Below are positions 43,980-53,289 of a stretch of DNA of 64,000 nt, in pieces. Both the position numbers and the translations under genes were made by a program. Location: the NCBI RefSeq assembly GCF_001613425.1, contig NZ_BDCI01000010.1, forward strand, positions 62,001-126,000, read 5' to 3'. The stretch's first letter is position 1, and the number at the start of each line of letters is the position of its first letter. The stretch is from Nocardia vulneris (GTDB taxonomy: Bacteria; Actinomycetota; Actinomycetes; Mycobacteriales; Mycobacteriaceae). Under the pieces are notes generated by a model, which did not search any database, was not told where the DNA came from, and saw nothing but the letters and a program-made list of their open reading frames with translations.

Positions 43980-45232
43980 TGGACGCCATGGTCGCGCCCT
44001 CGGCCACGCTGGCCCTGAACGAGAAGATCAACGCCCGGCGGGCGGCCGGCGATGACATCCTGCACCTCGGGTTCGGCGAAGCCGGCCTACCGGTCCTGCC
44101 GGAAGTCGCTGCGGCACTGGCCGAAGGGGCGACGGCGAATTCGTACACGCCCGTGGCCGGGACCATGTCCGCGCGGACGGCCGCCGCCGGGTATCTCTCG
44201 CGTGGCGGGCTGCCCACGAGTCCTGAGCAGGTGCTGCTCGCGCCGGGGAGCAAGGCGTTGCTGTTCGCCGCGATCGCGGTGCTGCCCGGCGATGTCGTGC
44301 TGCCGATTCCGTCGTGGGTGAGCTATCCGGCGCAGATCGGGGTGATCGGCAAGCGTGCCATCGGGGTGCCGATTCCCCGCGGGGTGGGTGGCGTGCCGGA
44401 CCCCGACCTGCTCGAGGCGGCCCTCGCGAGTGCCCGTGCCGAGGGCGCCGATCCGCGGATACTCATCCTGACCGTGCCGGACAATCCCACGGGAACGGTG
44501 GCCGGCGCCGCCGTCATGGCGCGAGTGTGCGAGATCGCCGATCGGCACGGGCTGACGATCCTCTGCGACGAGATCTACCGTGATCTCGCGTATGACCCTG
44601 CGACACTGGGCAGTCCGGCCCTGCTGCTGCCGCAGCGCACCATCGTGACCGGCGGCCTGAGCAAGTCGATGGCGCTCGGTGGCTGGCGTATCGGATACCT
44701 CCGCACGCCGCCCGGGCGTGCCGGACAGCAACTGGCGCAACGGATCAGCGGCCTCGGCAGCGAAATCTGGTCCTGCCTGTCCGGGCCCATGCAGGCGGCG
44801 GCGACGTTCGTCTTCGAGGCGCCGGCAGTGGTGACCGACCACATCGTGGCCGGCCGACGACTGCACGCCGCCGTCGCCACCACCGCCCACACGATCTTCA
44901 CCAAGGCCGGAATCGCTTGCCGCGCACCGCAGGCCGGGTTCTATCTCTACCCGGACCTGGAAAGCCTGCGGCCCGCACTCGCTCGCCGCGGTATCGAAAC
45001 GGGCGTCGCCCTGGCCGACCACCTGCTCGATGATTTCGGCATCGGTGTCCTGGCCGGCGCACATTTCGGCGACACCCCCACCGCCCTGCGCTTCCGTGCC
45101 GCGACCAGCCTGCTCTACGGCAGCACCCCCGACCAACGCCGCCAAGCTCTGACCAGCACCGACCCTACGGCCCTGCCGTGGATAGCCGCGGCCCTCGACC
45201 GCCTGCACACCACCCTCCAAGCCCTGACCTGA
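43979..45232 (+). CDS. Class I/II aminotransferase
   Basis: A 417-residue PLP enzyme. PGSKALLFAAIAVLPGD, VPDNPTGTVAGAAV, LCDEIYRDLAYD and the Schiff-base Lys in SKSMALGGWRIGY (about residue 228) mark the class I/II fold. With the preceding thiol dioxygenase it might handle a sulfur amino acid or its sulfinate (for example, by transamination of cysteine sulfinate), but this is inference. The start codon overlaps the dioxygenase stop by one base (TGATG), so the two are translationally coupled. Confidence 0.88.
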   Translation: MDAMVAPSATLALNEKINARRAAGDDILHLGFGEAGLPVLPEVAAALAEGATANSYTPVAGTMSARTAAAGYLSRGGLPTSPEQVLLAPGSKALLFAAIAVLPGDVVLPIPSWVSYPAQIGVIGKRAIGVPIPRGVGGVPDPDLLEAALASARAEGADPRILILTVPDNPTGTVAGAAVMARVCEIADRHGLTILCDEIYRDLAYDPATLGSPALLLPQRTIVTGGLSKSMALGGWRIGYLRTPPGRAGQQLAQRISGLGSEIWSCLSGPMQAAATFVFEAPAVVTDHIVAGRRLHAAVATTAHTIFTKAGIACRAPQAGFYLYPDLESLRPALARRGIETGVALADHLLDDFGIGVLAGAHFGDTPTALRFRAATSLLYGSTPDQRRQALTSTDPTALPWIAAALDRLHTTLQALT

Positions 45233-45246
45233 GTAGGTCCAAATCA

Positions 45247-45259
45247 AGACGGACCGTCT
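45247..45259 (+). promoter_or_regulatory. Operator of the downstream TetR gene
   Basis: A perfect palindrome AGACGG-A-CCGTCT lies where the -35 region of the TetR gene should be. A -10-like TAGGGT (45270-45275) is six bases before the ATG at 45282, so the transcript is leaderless. Autoregulation of the TetR protein is likely. Confidence 0.65.
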
Positions 45260-45281
45260 CGTTTCGTTGTAGGGTGGGGGG

Positions 45282-45881
45282 ATGGCGGGAGCTGGTGGAC
45301 CGGATCCGGGGCGGCGGAGTGAGCGGTCGCGGAGCGCGATTCTGACCGCGACGTACGAGCTGATCTCGGAGGTCGGGTACGGGAAGTTGTCGATCGAGGC
45401 GATCGCGGCGCGCGCGGGGGTGGGGAAGCAGACGATCTATCGGTGGTGGCCGTCGAAAGGGGCGGTGGTTTTCGACGCGCTGGCCGCGCTGAGCGAGGGC
45501 GCGGACGGCGATATCACGTTGCCGGACACCGGCGATCTGGCGGCGGATCTGCGAACGGTGTTGCGCGCCACGGTCGCCGAGTTCGCCGACCCGGCATTCG
45601 AGGCGCCGATCCGTGCGCTCAACCTCGAGATCATCAACGATCCGGAGCTGGCGCGGACCTATCGGGACCGGATGGAGCAGCCGATCAAGGCGGCGAAGCT
45701 GGATCGGCTGCGCAGCGCCCAGCAGGTGGGGCAGTTACCGGCGGACGCCGACCTCGAGCTGATTCTCGACCTGCTGTACGCGCCGATCACCCAGCGCTGG
45801 CTGATGCGCTCCGGCCCGCTCGACGCGGCGTTCGCCGACGCCCTGGTCGACGCGGTACTGCGCGCTTTCGCCCTGGACTGA
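45282..45881 (+). CDS. TetR/AcrR-family regulator
   Basis: A 199-residue TetR protein. HTH: SRSAILTATYELISEVGYGKLSIEAIAARAGVGKQTIYRWWPSKGAVVFDAL; the C-terminal domain is the common TetR_C type with RDRMEQPIKAAKLDRLRSAQQVG. It is probably autoregulated through the 45247-45259 palindrome. No divergent target gene is present; the likely targets are elsewhere or downstream. Confidence 0.9.
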   Translation: MAGAGGPDPGRRSERSRSAILTATYELISEVGYGKLSIEAIAARAGVGKQTIYRWWPSKGAVVFDALAALSEGADGDITLPDTGDLAADLRTVLRATVAEFADPAFEAPIRALNLEIINDPELARTYRDRMEQPIKAAKLDRLRSAQQVGQLPADADLELILDLLYAPITQRWLMRSGPLDAAFADALVDAVLRAFALD

Positions 45882-46024
45882 GCGCCGGCACCCGGCGCAG
45901 CACGCCGACCCGACCTGCGGGAGCGTTCGGCGACGCGGATCGCGGCGGCGCCCGTCGTATGATCTCCCGGCGTCGTCTCGAACCAGTTGTTTGCGCAAAT
46001 CCATGGCCCGGGGAAAGGTACGAG

Positions 46025-46351
46025 ATGGCGAACATGGCCCGAGGATTGCTGGCTACCGTCATTGTCGCCGCCACTTTCGCGTTCGGTTGCTACTGGTACG
46101 TTTTCGGCCGGCCGGATTGGTTGTGGAACGGGCCCAAGACAATTGCGATATCGGGACAGCGGTTCGCGGTCGCGGGTGTGTACGACCAAACGCGCGGACC
46201 GGTGCAGTGCCTGACCGAGCGGCGATCCATCCTGCTCACCGGGCTCGAGTATTGCGTGGTCGACGAGGCGGAGCCCGCGACGGGAGTCTTGTTCTGGTAT
46301 CTCGGCGAGCTCTACACCATCAATATGCAAGAACCACTGGGGTTTCCGTAG
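46025..46351 (+). CDS. Small membrane-anchored protein
   Basis: A 108-residue protein with one N-terminal helix (ANMARGLLATVIVAATFAFGCYWYVFG) and a small extracytoplasmic domain with two further cysteines (VQCLTERRS, LEYCVVDEAE), possibly a disulfide. The ribosome site GGGGAAAGG precedes the ATG. No family is recognised. It lies 143 bases after the TetR gene. Confidence 0.65.
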   Translation: MANMARGLLATVIVAATFAFGCYWYVFGRPDWLWNGPKTIAISGQRFAVAGVYDQTRGPVQCLTERRSILLTGLEYCVVDEAEPATGVLFWYLGELYTINMQEPLGFP

Positions 46352-46415
46352 CCGCCTCCCGGCCGGGGTAAGGTCAGGTCAATTGCATATTCCTACCCTC
46401 GAAGGGGCGGTACCG

Positions 46416-47075
46416 ATGCCGGCCGACCAGCTTGTCGAGAAATTCCGTGCTGTCGATACCACCGCGCTGTGTGACGCCGATAAATCGACGCGGGTGCTGG
46501 ACAGTGCGATTCGGCCCCGCTCAGGTGCCGTGCGGATCTTCGGTCCCGCGTTCACCGTTCGGTGCACCGGTGACTTCTTCGCGGTGCTCCGCGCGATCGA
46601 GACCGCGGCGCCCGGCGATGTGCTGGTCGTCGACGGCGGTGGCAGCGAGATCGCCTTCGCCGGTGAGCTGTTCGCGCGGGGTGCGCTCGTCCGTCAGCTC
46701 GGCGGCATCGTCGTGGACGGGGGGTACCGCGATATCGCCTACGTCCGGTCCTGCCCGCTGCCGATCTACAGCCGCTTCGTCACCCCGATGGCAGGCAGCA
46801 CAACCGAACTCGGCGAGTTGCAGATCCCGGTGACCTGCGGCGGCGTCCCGGTGGTGCCCGGTGATCTGATCCTCGCCGACGAGGAAGGCGTCATCGTGGT
46901 CGCCCCGGACCGCATCGAGACGCTGCTCGACGACGCCGCCGCGGTCAAGGAGGCCGAGGCCAGGCTCGTCGCTAAATTGGCTGCGGGGGCCACGCTCAGC
47001 GACGGACTCAATGTCGCCGCGCACGCCGACGCGCTGCACCGGGGCGAGCCCTCGGCGCTCCAGTTCCTCGCCTGA
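46416..47075 (+). CDS. RraA-family protein, possible 4-hydroxy-4-methyl-2-oxoglutarate aldolase
   Basis: A 219-residue protein of the RraA/HMG-aldolase fold. VDGGYRDIAYV carries the Arg and Asp used for Mg2+ and substrate, and GDVLVVDGGGSEIAFAGELF the core motif. It may cleave 4-hydroxy-4-methyl-2-oxoglutarate or oxaloacetate, or regulate RNase E like RraA; the sequence fits the aldolase group better. ATG 46416 has GAAGGGG upstream; the earlier TTG 46383 is an alternative. It is convergent with the PLP decarboxylase. Confidence 0.82.
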   Translation: MPADQLVEKFRAVDTTALCDADKSTRVLDSAIRPRSGAVRIFGPAFTVRCTGDFFAVLRAIETAAPGDVLVVDGGGSEIAFAGELFARGALVRQLGGIVVDGGYRDIAYVRSCPLPIYSRFVTPMAGSTTELGELQIPVTCGGVPVVPGDLILADEEGVIVVAPDRIETLLDDAAAVKEAEARLVAKLAAGATLSDGLNVAAHADALHRGEPSALQFLA

Positions 47076-47114
47076 GTTCGGCGAACAGCTCAGGGCGGCA
47101 GCGAGATTCGCCGG

Positions 47115-48539
47115 TTACACCGTGGGGCCCAGTTCGCGGATCACCTCGATCAGCAGATCCGCTTCGGGCTCGGTGATGCGCCAGTTGACGAAGGTCGGGC
47201 GCAACGCTGTCACACCACGGTATTTCGTGGTGCCCACGTAGACCCGCCCGTCCGCGAGAACGGCTGCACCGAGCCGAGCGTTGAGATCATCGAGATCGGC
47301 TTCGGCGACGCCGGGTGGCCGGTAGCGGAAACAGGTGACGCACAACTGCACCGGAGCCAGCAGCTCGAAGTCGGCGGCCGCGTCGACCACCCGGCCGAGA
47401 TGCGCGGCCACGTCGAGGTGGCGTTCGACCATCTCCCGATACCCGGTCCGGCCGTAGGCACGTAGCGTCGCCCAGATCGGGAACGCACGTGCGCGGCGGG
47501 AGGATTCGGGGCCGTGCATGTTGTAGCTGAGCTGTTCGTCGTCGAGGGTCGGCAGGTAGTCCGCGCCCCAGCTGCCGAAGGTCTGGCCGAGCACGGTCTT
47601 GTCCTTGACGAACGAGAATCCGCTCTCCTGCGGCACATTGAGCCATTTGTGGCCGTCCGCAGTGATCGAGTCGGCCCGCTCCACCCCCGCGGCCAGGTGC
47701 GCGGTGCGCGGCGACACGGTGGCGAACAGCCCGAACGCGCCGTCGACGTGGAACCAGGCGCGGTACTTCTCGGCCAGTTCGGCGAGGTCCGCGAGGGGAT
47801 CGCAATCGCCCGCGTTCACCTCGCCGAGGTTGCCGACGAGCACGGCAGGCGCTCCGTCGAGTTCGACCAGGGCTTGCTCCAACGCCCGTAGGTCGAGCCG
47901 TCCGGCGTCGTCACGGACGAAGGTGCGCAGCGTATCCCGGCCGCAGCCGAGTATCTGCAGCGCCTTACGGGTGCTGGCGTGCACGAGCCCGCTGGTGAAC
48001 ACCGGCATCCGCGGCAGTCCCGCCAAACCCTCGGCGACGACGTCGTGCCCGTGCCGCCCGGCCCACCAGTAGCGGGCCGCGGCGAGCCCGGTGAGGTTCG
48101 CGAAGGTGGCGCTCGGCGTGAGCACCGCGCCGAAGTCCGCGGGCAGGCCGAACAGGTCTTTGAGCCAGCCGAGCACCGCGGTTTCGGTGCGCGCGGCCAA
48201 CGGCGACGTGACCCAGAGGCCCGCATTCTGGTCCAGCAGAGTGGTGATCCAGTCGCCGGCCAGCGCGGCGGGTGTCGCCCCGCCCACCACGAGGTGGAAG
48301 AAGCGCGGTCCGGCGCTGTGCACCGCCGCCTCGGTGCCGACGCGCAGCAACTGTTCGACAGCGGCCAGGGTGCCGTCGCCGTGCTCGGGTAGCGGACCGG
48401 TGAGTTCATCGATCAGCGGATCGGCGGCGGCGTCGTGCACCAGGCGGTGCGGCAGGCTGTCGAGATACGGTCCGGCGGCCGCGCGCACCAGCTCCATTGC
48501 GCGTGCGGCGCATTCCTGTTCTTTCAGCGGATCGGCCAT
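47115..48539 (-). CDS. Group II PLP-dependent decarboxylase family protein
   Basis: A 474-residue enzyme of the aromatic-L-amino-acid/glutamate-type decarboxylase fold. SATFANLTGLAAARYWW, NAGDCDPLADLAELAEKYRAWFHVDGAFG, and the PLP Lys in SITADGHKWLNVP are clear. The substrate (an aromatic or acidic amino acid) cannot be deduced. It is convergent with the RraA gene and divergent from TerD. Confidence 0.85.
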   Translation of the reverse strand: MADPLKEQECAARAMELVRAAAGPYLDSLPHRLVHDAAADPLIDELTGPLPEHGDGTLAAVEQLLRVGTEAAVHSAGPRFFHLVVGGATPAALAGDWITTLLDQNAGLWVTSPLAARTETAVLGWLKDLFGLPADFGAVLTPSATFANLTGLAAARYWWAGRHGHDVVAEGLAGLPRMPVFTSGLVHASTRKALQILGCGRDTLRTFVRDDAGRLDLRALEQALVELDGAPAVLVGNLGEVNAGDCDPLADLAELAEKYRAWFHVDGAFGLFATVSPRTAHLAAGVERADSITADGHKWLNVPQESGFSFVKDKTVLGQTFGSWGADYLPTLDDEQLSYNMHGPESSRRARAFPIWATLRAYGRTGYREMVERHLDVAAHLGRVVDAAADFELLAPVQLCVTCFRYRPPGVAEADLDDLNARLGAAVLADGRVYVGTTKYRGVTALRPTFVNWRITEPEADLLIEVIRELGPTV

Positions 48540-48687
48540 ACCTCTACCGAACTCTCGTGGGTTCGCTCTTGTAAATAGCCGAGTATTGAGAGCCGATGCG
48601 TATCACACATTTTCGTGGTGCGGTCCGCGGCCGGAACGAGACTTTCTCGCCCCCTTGGATTTACGAAACCGCCGCTAGTCTGAAGCC

Positions 48688-49269
48688 ATGATCACGCTCA
48701 AGAAAGAAGACGGCGCCGCAGATCTTGCCGGTGTCACCAAGCTGAGTGTCGGCGTGAGCTGGGATCCTTCCGGGGGCACCAGCGGCGGCGCACTGGGCTG
48801 GGCGCGGCGTAAGCGCGGCGTCGACCTCGATTTGATCGCCATCCTGATGCAGGGCAGCGAGCCGGTTCGGTTCGCCGGCCTCGATTCGCTGGACCCGCTC
48901 GGCAACGGCTCGGTGCTGCACTCCGGGGACGAGCAGACCGGCGCCGCCACCGGCGACGACGAGACGGTGCACGTGACGTTCGCGGACGTGCCGGGCGGCA
49001 TCGATGCGATCGTGTTCGTCGCCGCGGCATTCAAGAAGGGCAGCTCCTTCGAACGAGCCAACAACATCAGCTTCAAGGTGTACGACGCGAGCGGTGGCAG
49101 CAGCCAGCAGGTCGCCGACATCTGGCCGTCGCTGCTCGGCGCGGACAACGCGAACGCCGTCGCCCGCGCGTTCCGCAACGGCGCGAACTGGCAGCTGGAA
49201 GTGCTCAACCGCAAGGGCAAGATCAAGCAGGGTGACAAGCAGGCCCTGCTCCGCTTCGCCCTCGCGTAG
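48688..49269 (+). CDS. TerD-family stress protein
   Basis: A 193-residue single TerD domain: LSVGVSWDPS, DLDLIAILMQGS, the Ca2+-binding acidic loops and VHVTFADVPGGIDAIVFVAAAF. TerD proteins bind Ca2+ and are tied to tellurite, phage and stress resistance, usually in ter operons. Here it is alone, with no terB, terC or terE partner in the window. Function is thus unclear. Confidence 0.9.
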   Translation: MITLKKEDGAADLAGVTKLSVGVSWDPSGGTSGGALGWARRKRGVDLDLIAILMQGSEPVRFAGLDSLDPLGNGSVLHSGDEQTGAATGDDETVHVTFADVPGGIDAIVFVAAAFKKGSSFERANNISFKVYDASGGSSQQVADIWPSLLGADNANAVARAFRNGANWQLEVLNRKGKIKQGDKQALLRFALA

Positions 49270-49308
49270 CCGACCTCGGTCCGGACCGGCCCGCGCGGTG
49301 TGGGCAGG

Positions 49309-50136
49309 TCAGGTCAGGTGGTCGAATTCGCCGCTGACCCAGCGGATATGGCGTTCGGCGGAGCGGTGCACGGCCGGTTTGGCGTCCTGGTCCACGGTGT
49401 CGCCGCCGAGCGTGTAGAGCCGGTCGTACTCGAATTGGTCCAGCCGGTCGACGATGCGTCGCACGACGGCGGGCGAGAGCGGTACGTGCTTGGGAAAGTT
49501 GCGCTGGAACGTCACCCAGCCGGGCGCGAGGCTGCCGCTGACGGTGTCGCCGGTGAGCAGGGTGCCGTCGGCGGTGCGGGCGACCGAGCTGCCGCGCATG
49601 TGGCCGCCGACGTGGATCAGTTCGAGGCCGGGCAACGGTTCGATGCGGTCGGTCCAGTACTCCAGCACCGGGTCCGCACGCGGCACCCACTCGCGGTCGA
49701 GCGCGTTGATCAAGACCGGCACCTTGCCGAAGGCATGACTCCAGCTGACCTGTGCGGCGAACATGTGCGGATGGCTGGTGGCGACTACCGCCACACCGCC
49801 CAGCGCGCGGACCCGCTCGACGATGTCGTCGTCGATGTAGGCGGGCGGATCCCAGAGCAGGTTGCCGTGCGGCGTCTGCGCGACGAACGACCAGTGGCCG
49901 ATCGCGAATCGCGGTGTGCGGCGCAGGCTGTGCAGCCCGCGCCCGTGGTCGCGCTGCTCCACCTCGTGCGGTTGTCGCGCGAGTTCCGCATGCGTCGTCC
50001 AGTGCCCGTGCGGCCCCAGGTCGCCGCGCTCCTCGATGCTCACCGCGTCGCTGGCGAACACGCAGCCGTTGTCCGGCGGCGGCGCAACGGTATTCGCGTG
50101 CTCGAGCCCGCACCCATTACAAATCCACGTCGTCAT
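49309..50136 (-). CDS. MBL-fold metallo-hydrolase with N-terminal zinc-ribbon
   Basis: A 275-residue protein. The N-terminus has CNGCGLEH, a small metal-binding pair, then a metallo-beta-lactamase fold: VATSHPHMFAA (HxH), VGGHMRGSSVA and LLTGDTVSGS. Some standard ligands are altered, so the metal site may be unusual. The substrate is unknown. ATG 50136 is preferred over 50163. It is convergent with TerD. Confidence 0.75.
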   Translation of the reverse strand: MTTWICNGCGLEHANTVAPPPDNGCVFASDAVSIEERGDLGPHGHWTTHAELARQPHEVEQRDHGRGLHSLRRTPRFAIGHWSFVAQTPHGNLLWDPPAYIDDDIVERVRALGGVAVVATSHPHMFAAQVSWSHAFGKVPVLINALDREWVPRADPVLEYWTDRIEPLPGLELIHVGGHMRGSSVARTADGTLLTGDTVSGSLAPGWVTFQRNFPKHVPLSPAVVRRIVDRLDQFEYDRLYTLGGDTVDQDAKPAVHRSAERHIRWVSGEFDHLT

Positions 50137-50251
50137 ATCGACAGTCTGAAACCTCGACCGCACTCGAGGTCAACCCGTTCATGGGACGTTTTCGGTAGGC
50201 TGCCCGGGACAGCTCGGTCGGTGCAGCGAAGTGTGATCCGCAGGGAGCAGC

Positions 50252-52381
50252 ATGAGTGGCGTGGGCGTTCGAGGTATGACCAGGGCCGTCGCGGCCGTGT
50301 GCGCGGTGGTGACGGTGGCGGCTTGTGGCGGGCGGGACGCGGCGCCGGACGATCCGTTCCTGTGGCTGGAAGAATTGGACAGTGCGCGGGCGCAGAGCTG
50401 GGTGGCGGCGGAGAACGAGAAGACGCTCGGCGTGCTGGAGCAGGACCCGCGCTACGCCGAGAATCTCGCCACGGCAAAGGAACTCGGGAACGCGCCCGAC
50501 CGCCTGCCGCTGCCGCGGCTCGTGGACGGGCGGATCGCCAAACTCTGGCAGGACCCCGCGCACACGCGGGGGATCTGGCGGGTCACCTCGGTCGCCGATT
50601 ACGAGTCGGCGCAACCGAATTGGACCACGCTGCTCGATCTGGACGCGCTGGCGAAAGCAGAGGACGAGAACTGGGTCTGGAAGGGCGCCGACTGCGAGTC
50701 GGTGAGTGGGACGCGCTGCCTGATCAGCCTGTCCGACGGTGGTGAGGATGCGATCACGATCCGCGAATTCGACGTGACCACAGGGCAATTCGTGCCCGAC
50801 GGGTTCGTCCTGCCGCGCAGCAAACAGAATGTCGCCTGGTCCGGCGAGGACACCCTGCTGGTGTCGCGGGAATGGCAGCCGGGCGAGGTGACCACGTCGG
50901 GATATCCGTACATCGTCAAGAAGGTGCAGCGGAGCCGACCGCTCGCGGACGCGACGGAGGTGGTGCGTGGCGAAAAGACGGACGCGCTGGCGACCGCGCC
51001 GCTGCTGCTGAGTGACGGAAACGGCAACAGGCTCAACATCGTTCAGCGCTCGCCGTCGTTCTTCGAACGCAGCTTCACCCTGCTCACCGGGTCGGGCACG
51101 GCCGCCCTCGCGCTGCCCCCGAAGGCCGATTTCGCCGGCCGGGTCGGCGACCGGATCGTGCTGACCGTGCGGCAGGACTGGACGACCGCAGGCGCGACTT
51201 TCCGGGCGGGTTCGCTGGTGTCGCTGAACGCCGACGAGATGGTGAAAGATCCGCAGCGGCTACGCGCCACCCCGGTGTACCTGCCGGGCCCCACCGAGAC
51301 CGCGGAGGGTGTACTCGCCACCCGCGATCGGCTGGTCGTCACCTCGATGAACGACGTGCGCGGCCGCGCCGCCATATACACTCCGCAGCCGGACGGTTCC
51401 TGGTCGGCAGCCCCGGTTCCGTTGCCGGACAACGCCGCGATCGCGACGGTGGACGCGGACGCGAAGGGCAGCGCCGCGTATCTGTCGGTGACGTCCTTTC
51501 TGGATCCGACCGCCGTGTGGCGGCTGGACACCGTGAGCGGGCAGGTGCAACCGGTGAAATCCACACCGCCCCGGTTCGATTCGTCCCGCTACGTGGTCGA
51601 ACAGCACAAAGCCGTCTCGCCCGACGGCACCCAGGTGCCGTACTTCATCGTGCACGCCGCGGATCTGCGTTTCGACCGCAGCACGCCCACGATCATGTAC
51701 GGCTACGGCGGCTTCGAGATCTCTCAGACCCCCACCTACGACGGTGTGCTCGGCAGGCTGTGGCTGGCACGGGGCGGCGCTTTCGTGGTGGCCAACATCC
51801 GCGGCGGCGGTGAATTCGGGCCCGCCTGGCATGAGGCGGCGCTGACCACCAACCGGCAGCGCGCCTTCGACGACTTCGCCGCGGTCGGCAAGGACCTGAT
51901 CACCAGAAACATCACCGCGCCACAGCATCTCGGCATTCTGGGCGGTTCGAACGGCGGGCTGCTGATGGGTGTCGAACTCACCCAGCATCCGGAAATGTGG
52001 CAGGCCGTGGGCATTCAGGTGCCCCTGCTCGACATGGTGCGCTACGAGAAGATCGCCGCGGGGGCGTCCTGGGTGGGCGAATACGGCAGTGTCGCCGATC
52101 CCGCGCAGCGCGCGTTCCTCGAATCCATCTCGCCGTATCGCCAATTGCGTTCCGGTGTGCGATATCCCGAGCCGTTCATCTGGACCACCACCAAGGACGA
52201 CCGGGTCGGCCCGCAGCACGCGCGCAAGTTCGCCGCGCGGCTCGCCGAACTCGGCAACCCGTACCTCTTCTACGAGGCGACCCAGGGCGGCCACGGCGCG
52301 GGCACCACGATCGACGAGCAGGCCCAGATGAGCGCACTGCAATACACCTACTTCATGCGCCGTCTCATGGCGTCGAGCTAG
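50252..52381 (+). CDS. S9 prolyl-oligopeptidase family lipoprotein
   Basis: A 709-residue serine peptidase. The N-terminus is a lipoprotein signal (RAVAAVCAVVTVAACGG; lipobox VAAC). The first half is a beta-propeller lid; the C-terminal third is the alpha/beta hydrolase with GGSNGGLLMG (Ser), KDDRVGP (Asp) and TQGGHGAG (His). It cleaves peptides after proline or a similar residue outside the membrane. GGGAGCAGC stands right before the ATG. It stands alone between convergent genes. Confidence 0.9.
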   Translation: MSGVGVRGMTRAVAAVCAVVTVAACGGRDAAPDDPFLWLEELDSARAQSWVAAENEKTLGVLEQDPRYAENLATAKELGNAPDRLPLPRLVDGRIAKLWQDPAHTRGIWRVTSVADYESAQPNWTTLLDLDALAKAEDENWVWKGADCESVSGTRCLISLSDGGEDAITIREFDVTTGQFVPDGFVLPRSKQNVAWSGEDTLLVSREWQPGEVTTSGYPYIVKKVQRSRPLADATEVVRGEKTDALATAPLLLSDGNGNRLNIVQRSPSFFERSFTLLTGSGTAALALPPKADFAGRVGDRIVLTVRQDWTTAGATFRAGSLVSLNADEMVKDPQRLRATPVYLPGPTETAEGVLATRDRLVVTSMNDVRGRAAIYTPQPDGSWSAAPVPLPDNAAIATVDADAKGSAAYLSVTSFLDPTAVWRLDTVSGQVQPVKSTPPRFDSSRYVVEQHKAVSPDGTQVPYFIVHAADLRFDRSTPTIMYGYGGFEISQTPTYDGVLGRLWLARGGAFVVANIRGGGEFGPAWHEAALTTNRQRAFDDFAAVGKDLITRNITAPQHLGILGGSNGGLLMGVELTQHPEMWQAVGIQVPLLDMVRYEKIAAGASWVGEYGSVADPAQRAFLESISPYRQLRSGVRYPEPFIWTTTKDDRVGPQHARKFAARLAELGNPYLFYEATQGGHGAGTTIDEQAQMSALQYTYFMRRLMASS

Positions 52382-52387
52382 GGGAGT

Positions 52388-53131
52388 TCAGACGAAGAAC
52401 GTCTCGGTGGTACCGGTGAACCGGTCGAGCGCGTGCGGCGGCAGCACCGCATGATCGGCGGGGTGTTCGGAGATCGGCAGGATCTGGCTGCGGAACTGCG
52501 CGATGGCGCGCAACTTGGCCTCCACCGCCGGGCCGGGCAGGCTCAGGGTGCGGGCGCGGCCGGTGGGCACCACGGGATGTTCGGGAGTCGCCCAGTGCCA
52601 CATCCAGATCGGGAATTCGAGCAGCCGGGTCGGCGAACCGGCGCAGGCCGCGGCCGCGGCGCGACCCACCGCCTCGTGATCGGGGTGCCCGTCGTGGCGC
52701 CACGTCGTCGCGCACCACACGCCCGAGCGTCCGCATTCGGCGAGCACGCCGGTGATGGCGTCGGTGACCGCCGCCTCCGCGGCGGCGACCTTGCCGTCTT
52801 CGACACCCAATTGGAGCGGCGCGTCGACGCCCAATTCCGCTGCCGCACGCCGTGATTCGAGCGCACGCAGGTCTGCCAGCTCGGCCGGGGAATAGGTGGG
52901 CGAGCCGGGATGGGAACCTTCGCCGTCGGTGACCGTGACGACGGTGACCGGCAGGCCTTGCGCGCGTGCCAGCGCGATCAGCCCGCCGACGCCGAGCACC
53001 TCGTCGTCGGGGTGCGGGGCGATGACGACCAGATGCCGCCAACCCACGAGGGAAAGTTCGTGCTGGCGCTGCCGCCAGGGTGACCAAGCGCTGACCGGAG
53101 TGCCTCGGGCGGCTTGGTCGATGATCTGCAT
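52388..53131 (-). CDS. PIG-L family deacetylase
   Basis: A 247-residue zinc deacetylase of the LmbE fold: VVIAPHPDDEVLGVGG (zinc site), GEGSHPGSPTYS, and RHDGHPDHEAVGRAA (third zinc ligand). Relatives deacetylate N-acetylglucosamine conjugates such as mycothiol precursors; this one lacks the long mycothiol (MshB) tail, so its substrate is unknown. It is convergent with the S9 peptidase (stops 6 bases apart). Confidence 0.85.
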   Translation of the reverse strand: MQIIDQAARGTPVSAWSPWRQRQHELSLVGWRHLVVIAPHPDDEVLGVGGLIALARAQGLPVTVVTVTDGEGSHPGSPTYSPAELADLRALESRRAAAELGVDAPLQLGVEDGKVAAAEAAVTDAITGVLAECGRSGVWCATTWRHDGHPDHEAVGRAAAAACAGSPTRLLEFPIWMWHWATPEHPVVPTGRARTLSLPGPAVEAKLRAIAQFRSQILPISEHPADHAVLPPHALDRFTGTTETFFV

Positions 53132-53289
53132 GCGTCCGGGCTACCCCGCACGGTCCGGGGCAAACGGCGGACGGGACCGGAATGTGGTTCACCTCGCTAC
53201 CCGGCATGGTGTGCTGGTAGCCGGGTATGTCCGCGGAAAGACGAGGTAACGACGCCGAGAAAGACGACAGATCGCAGAGGAGCCGAGGA

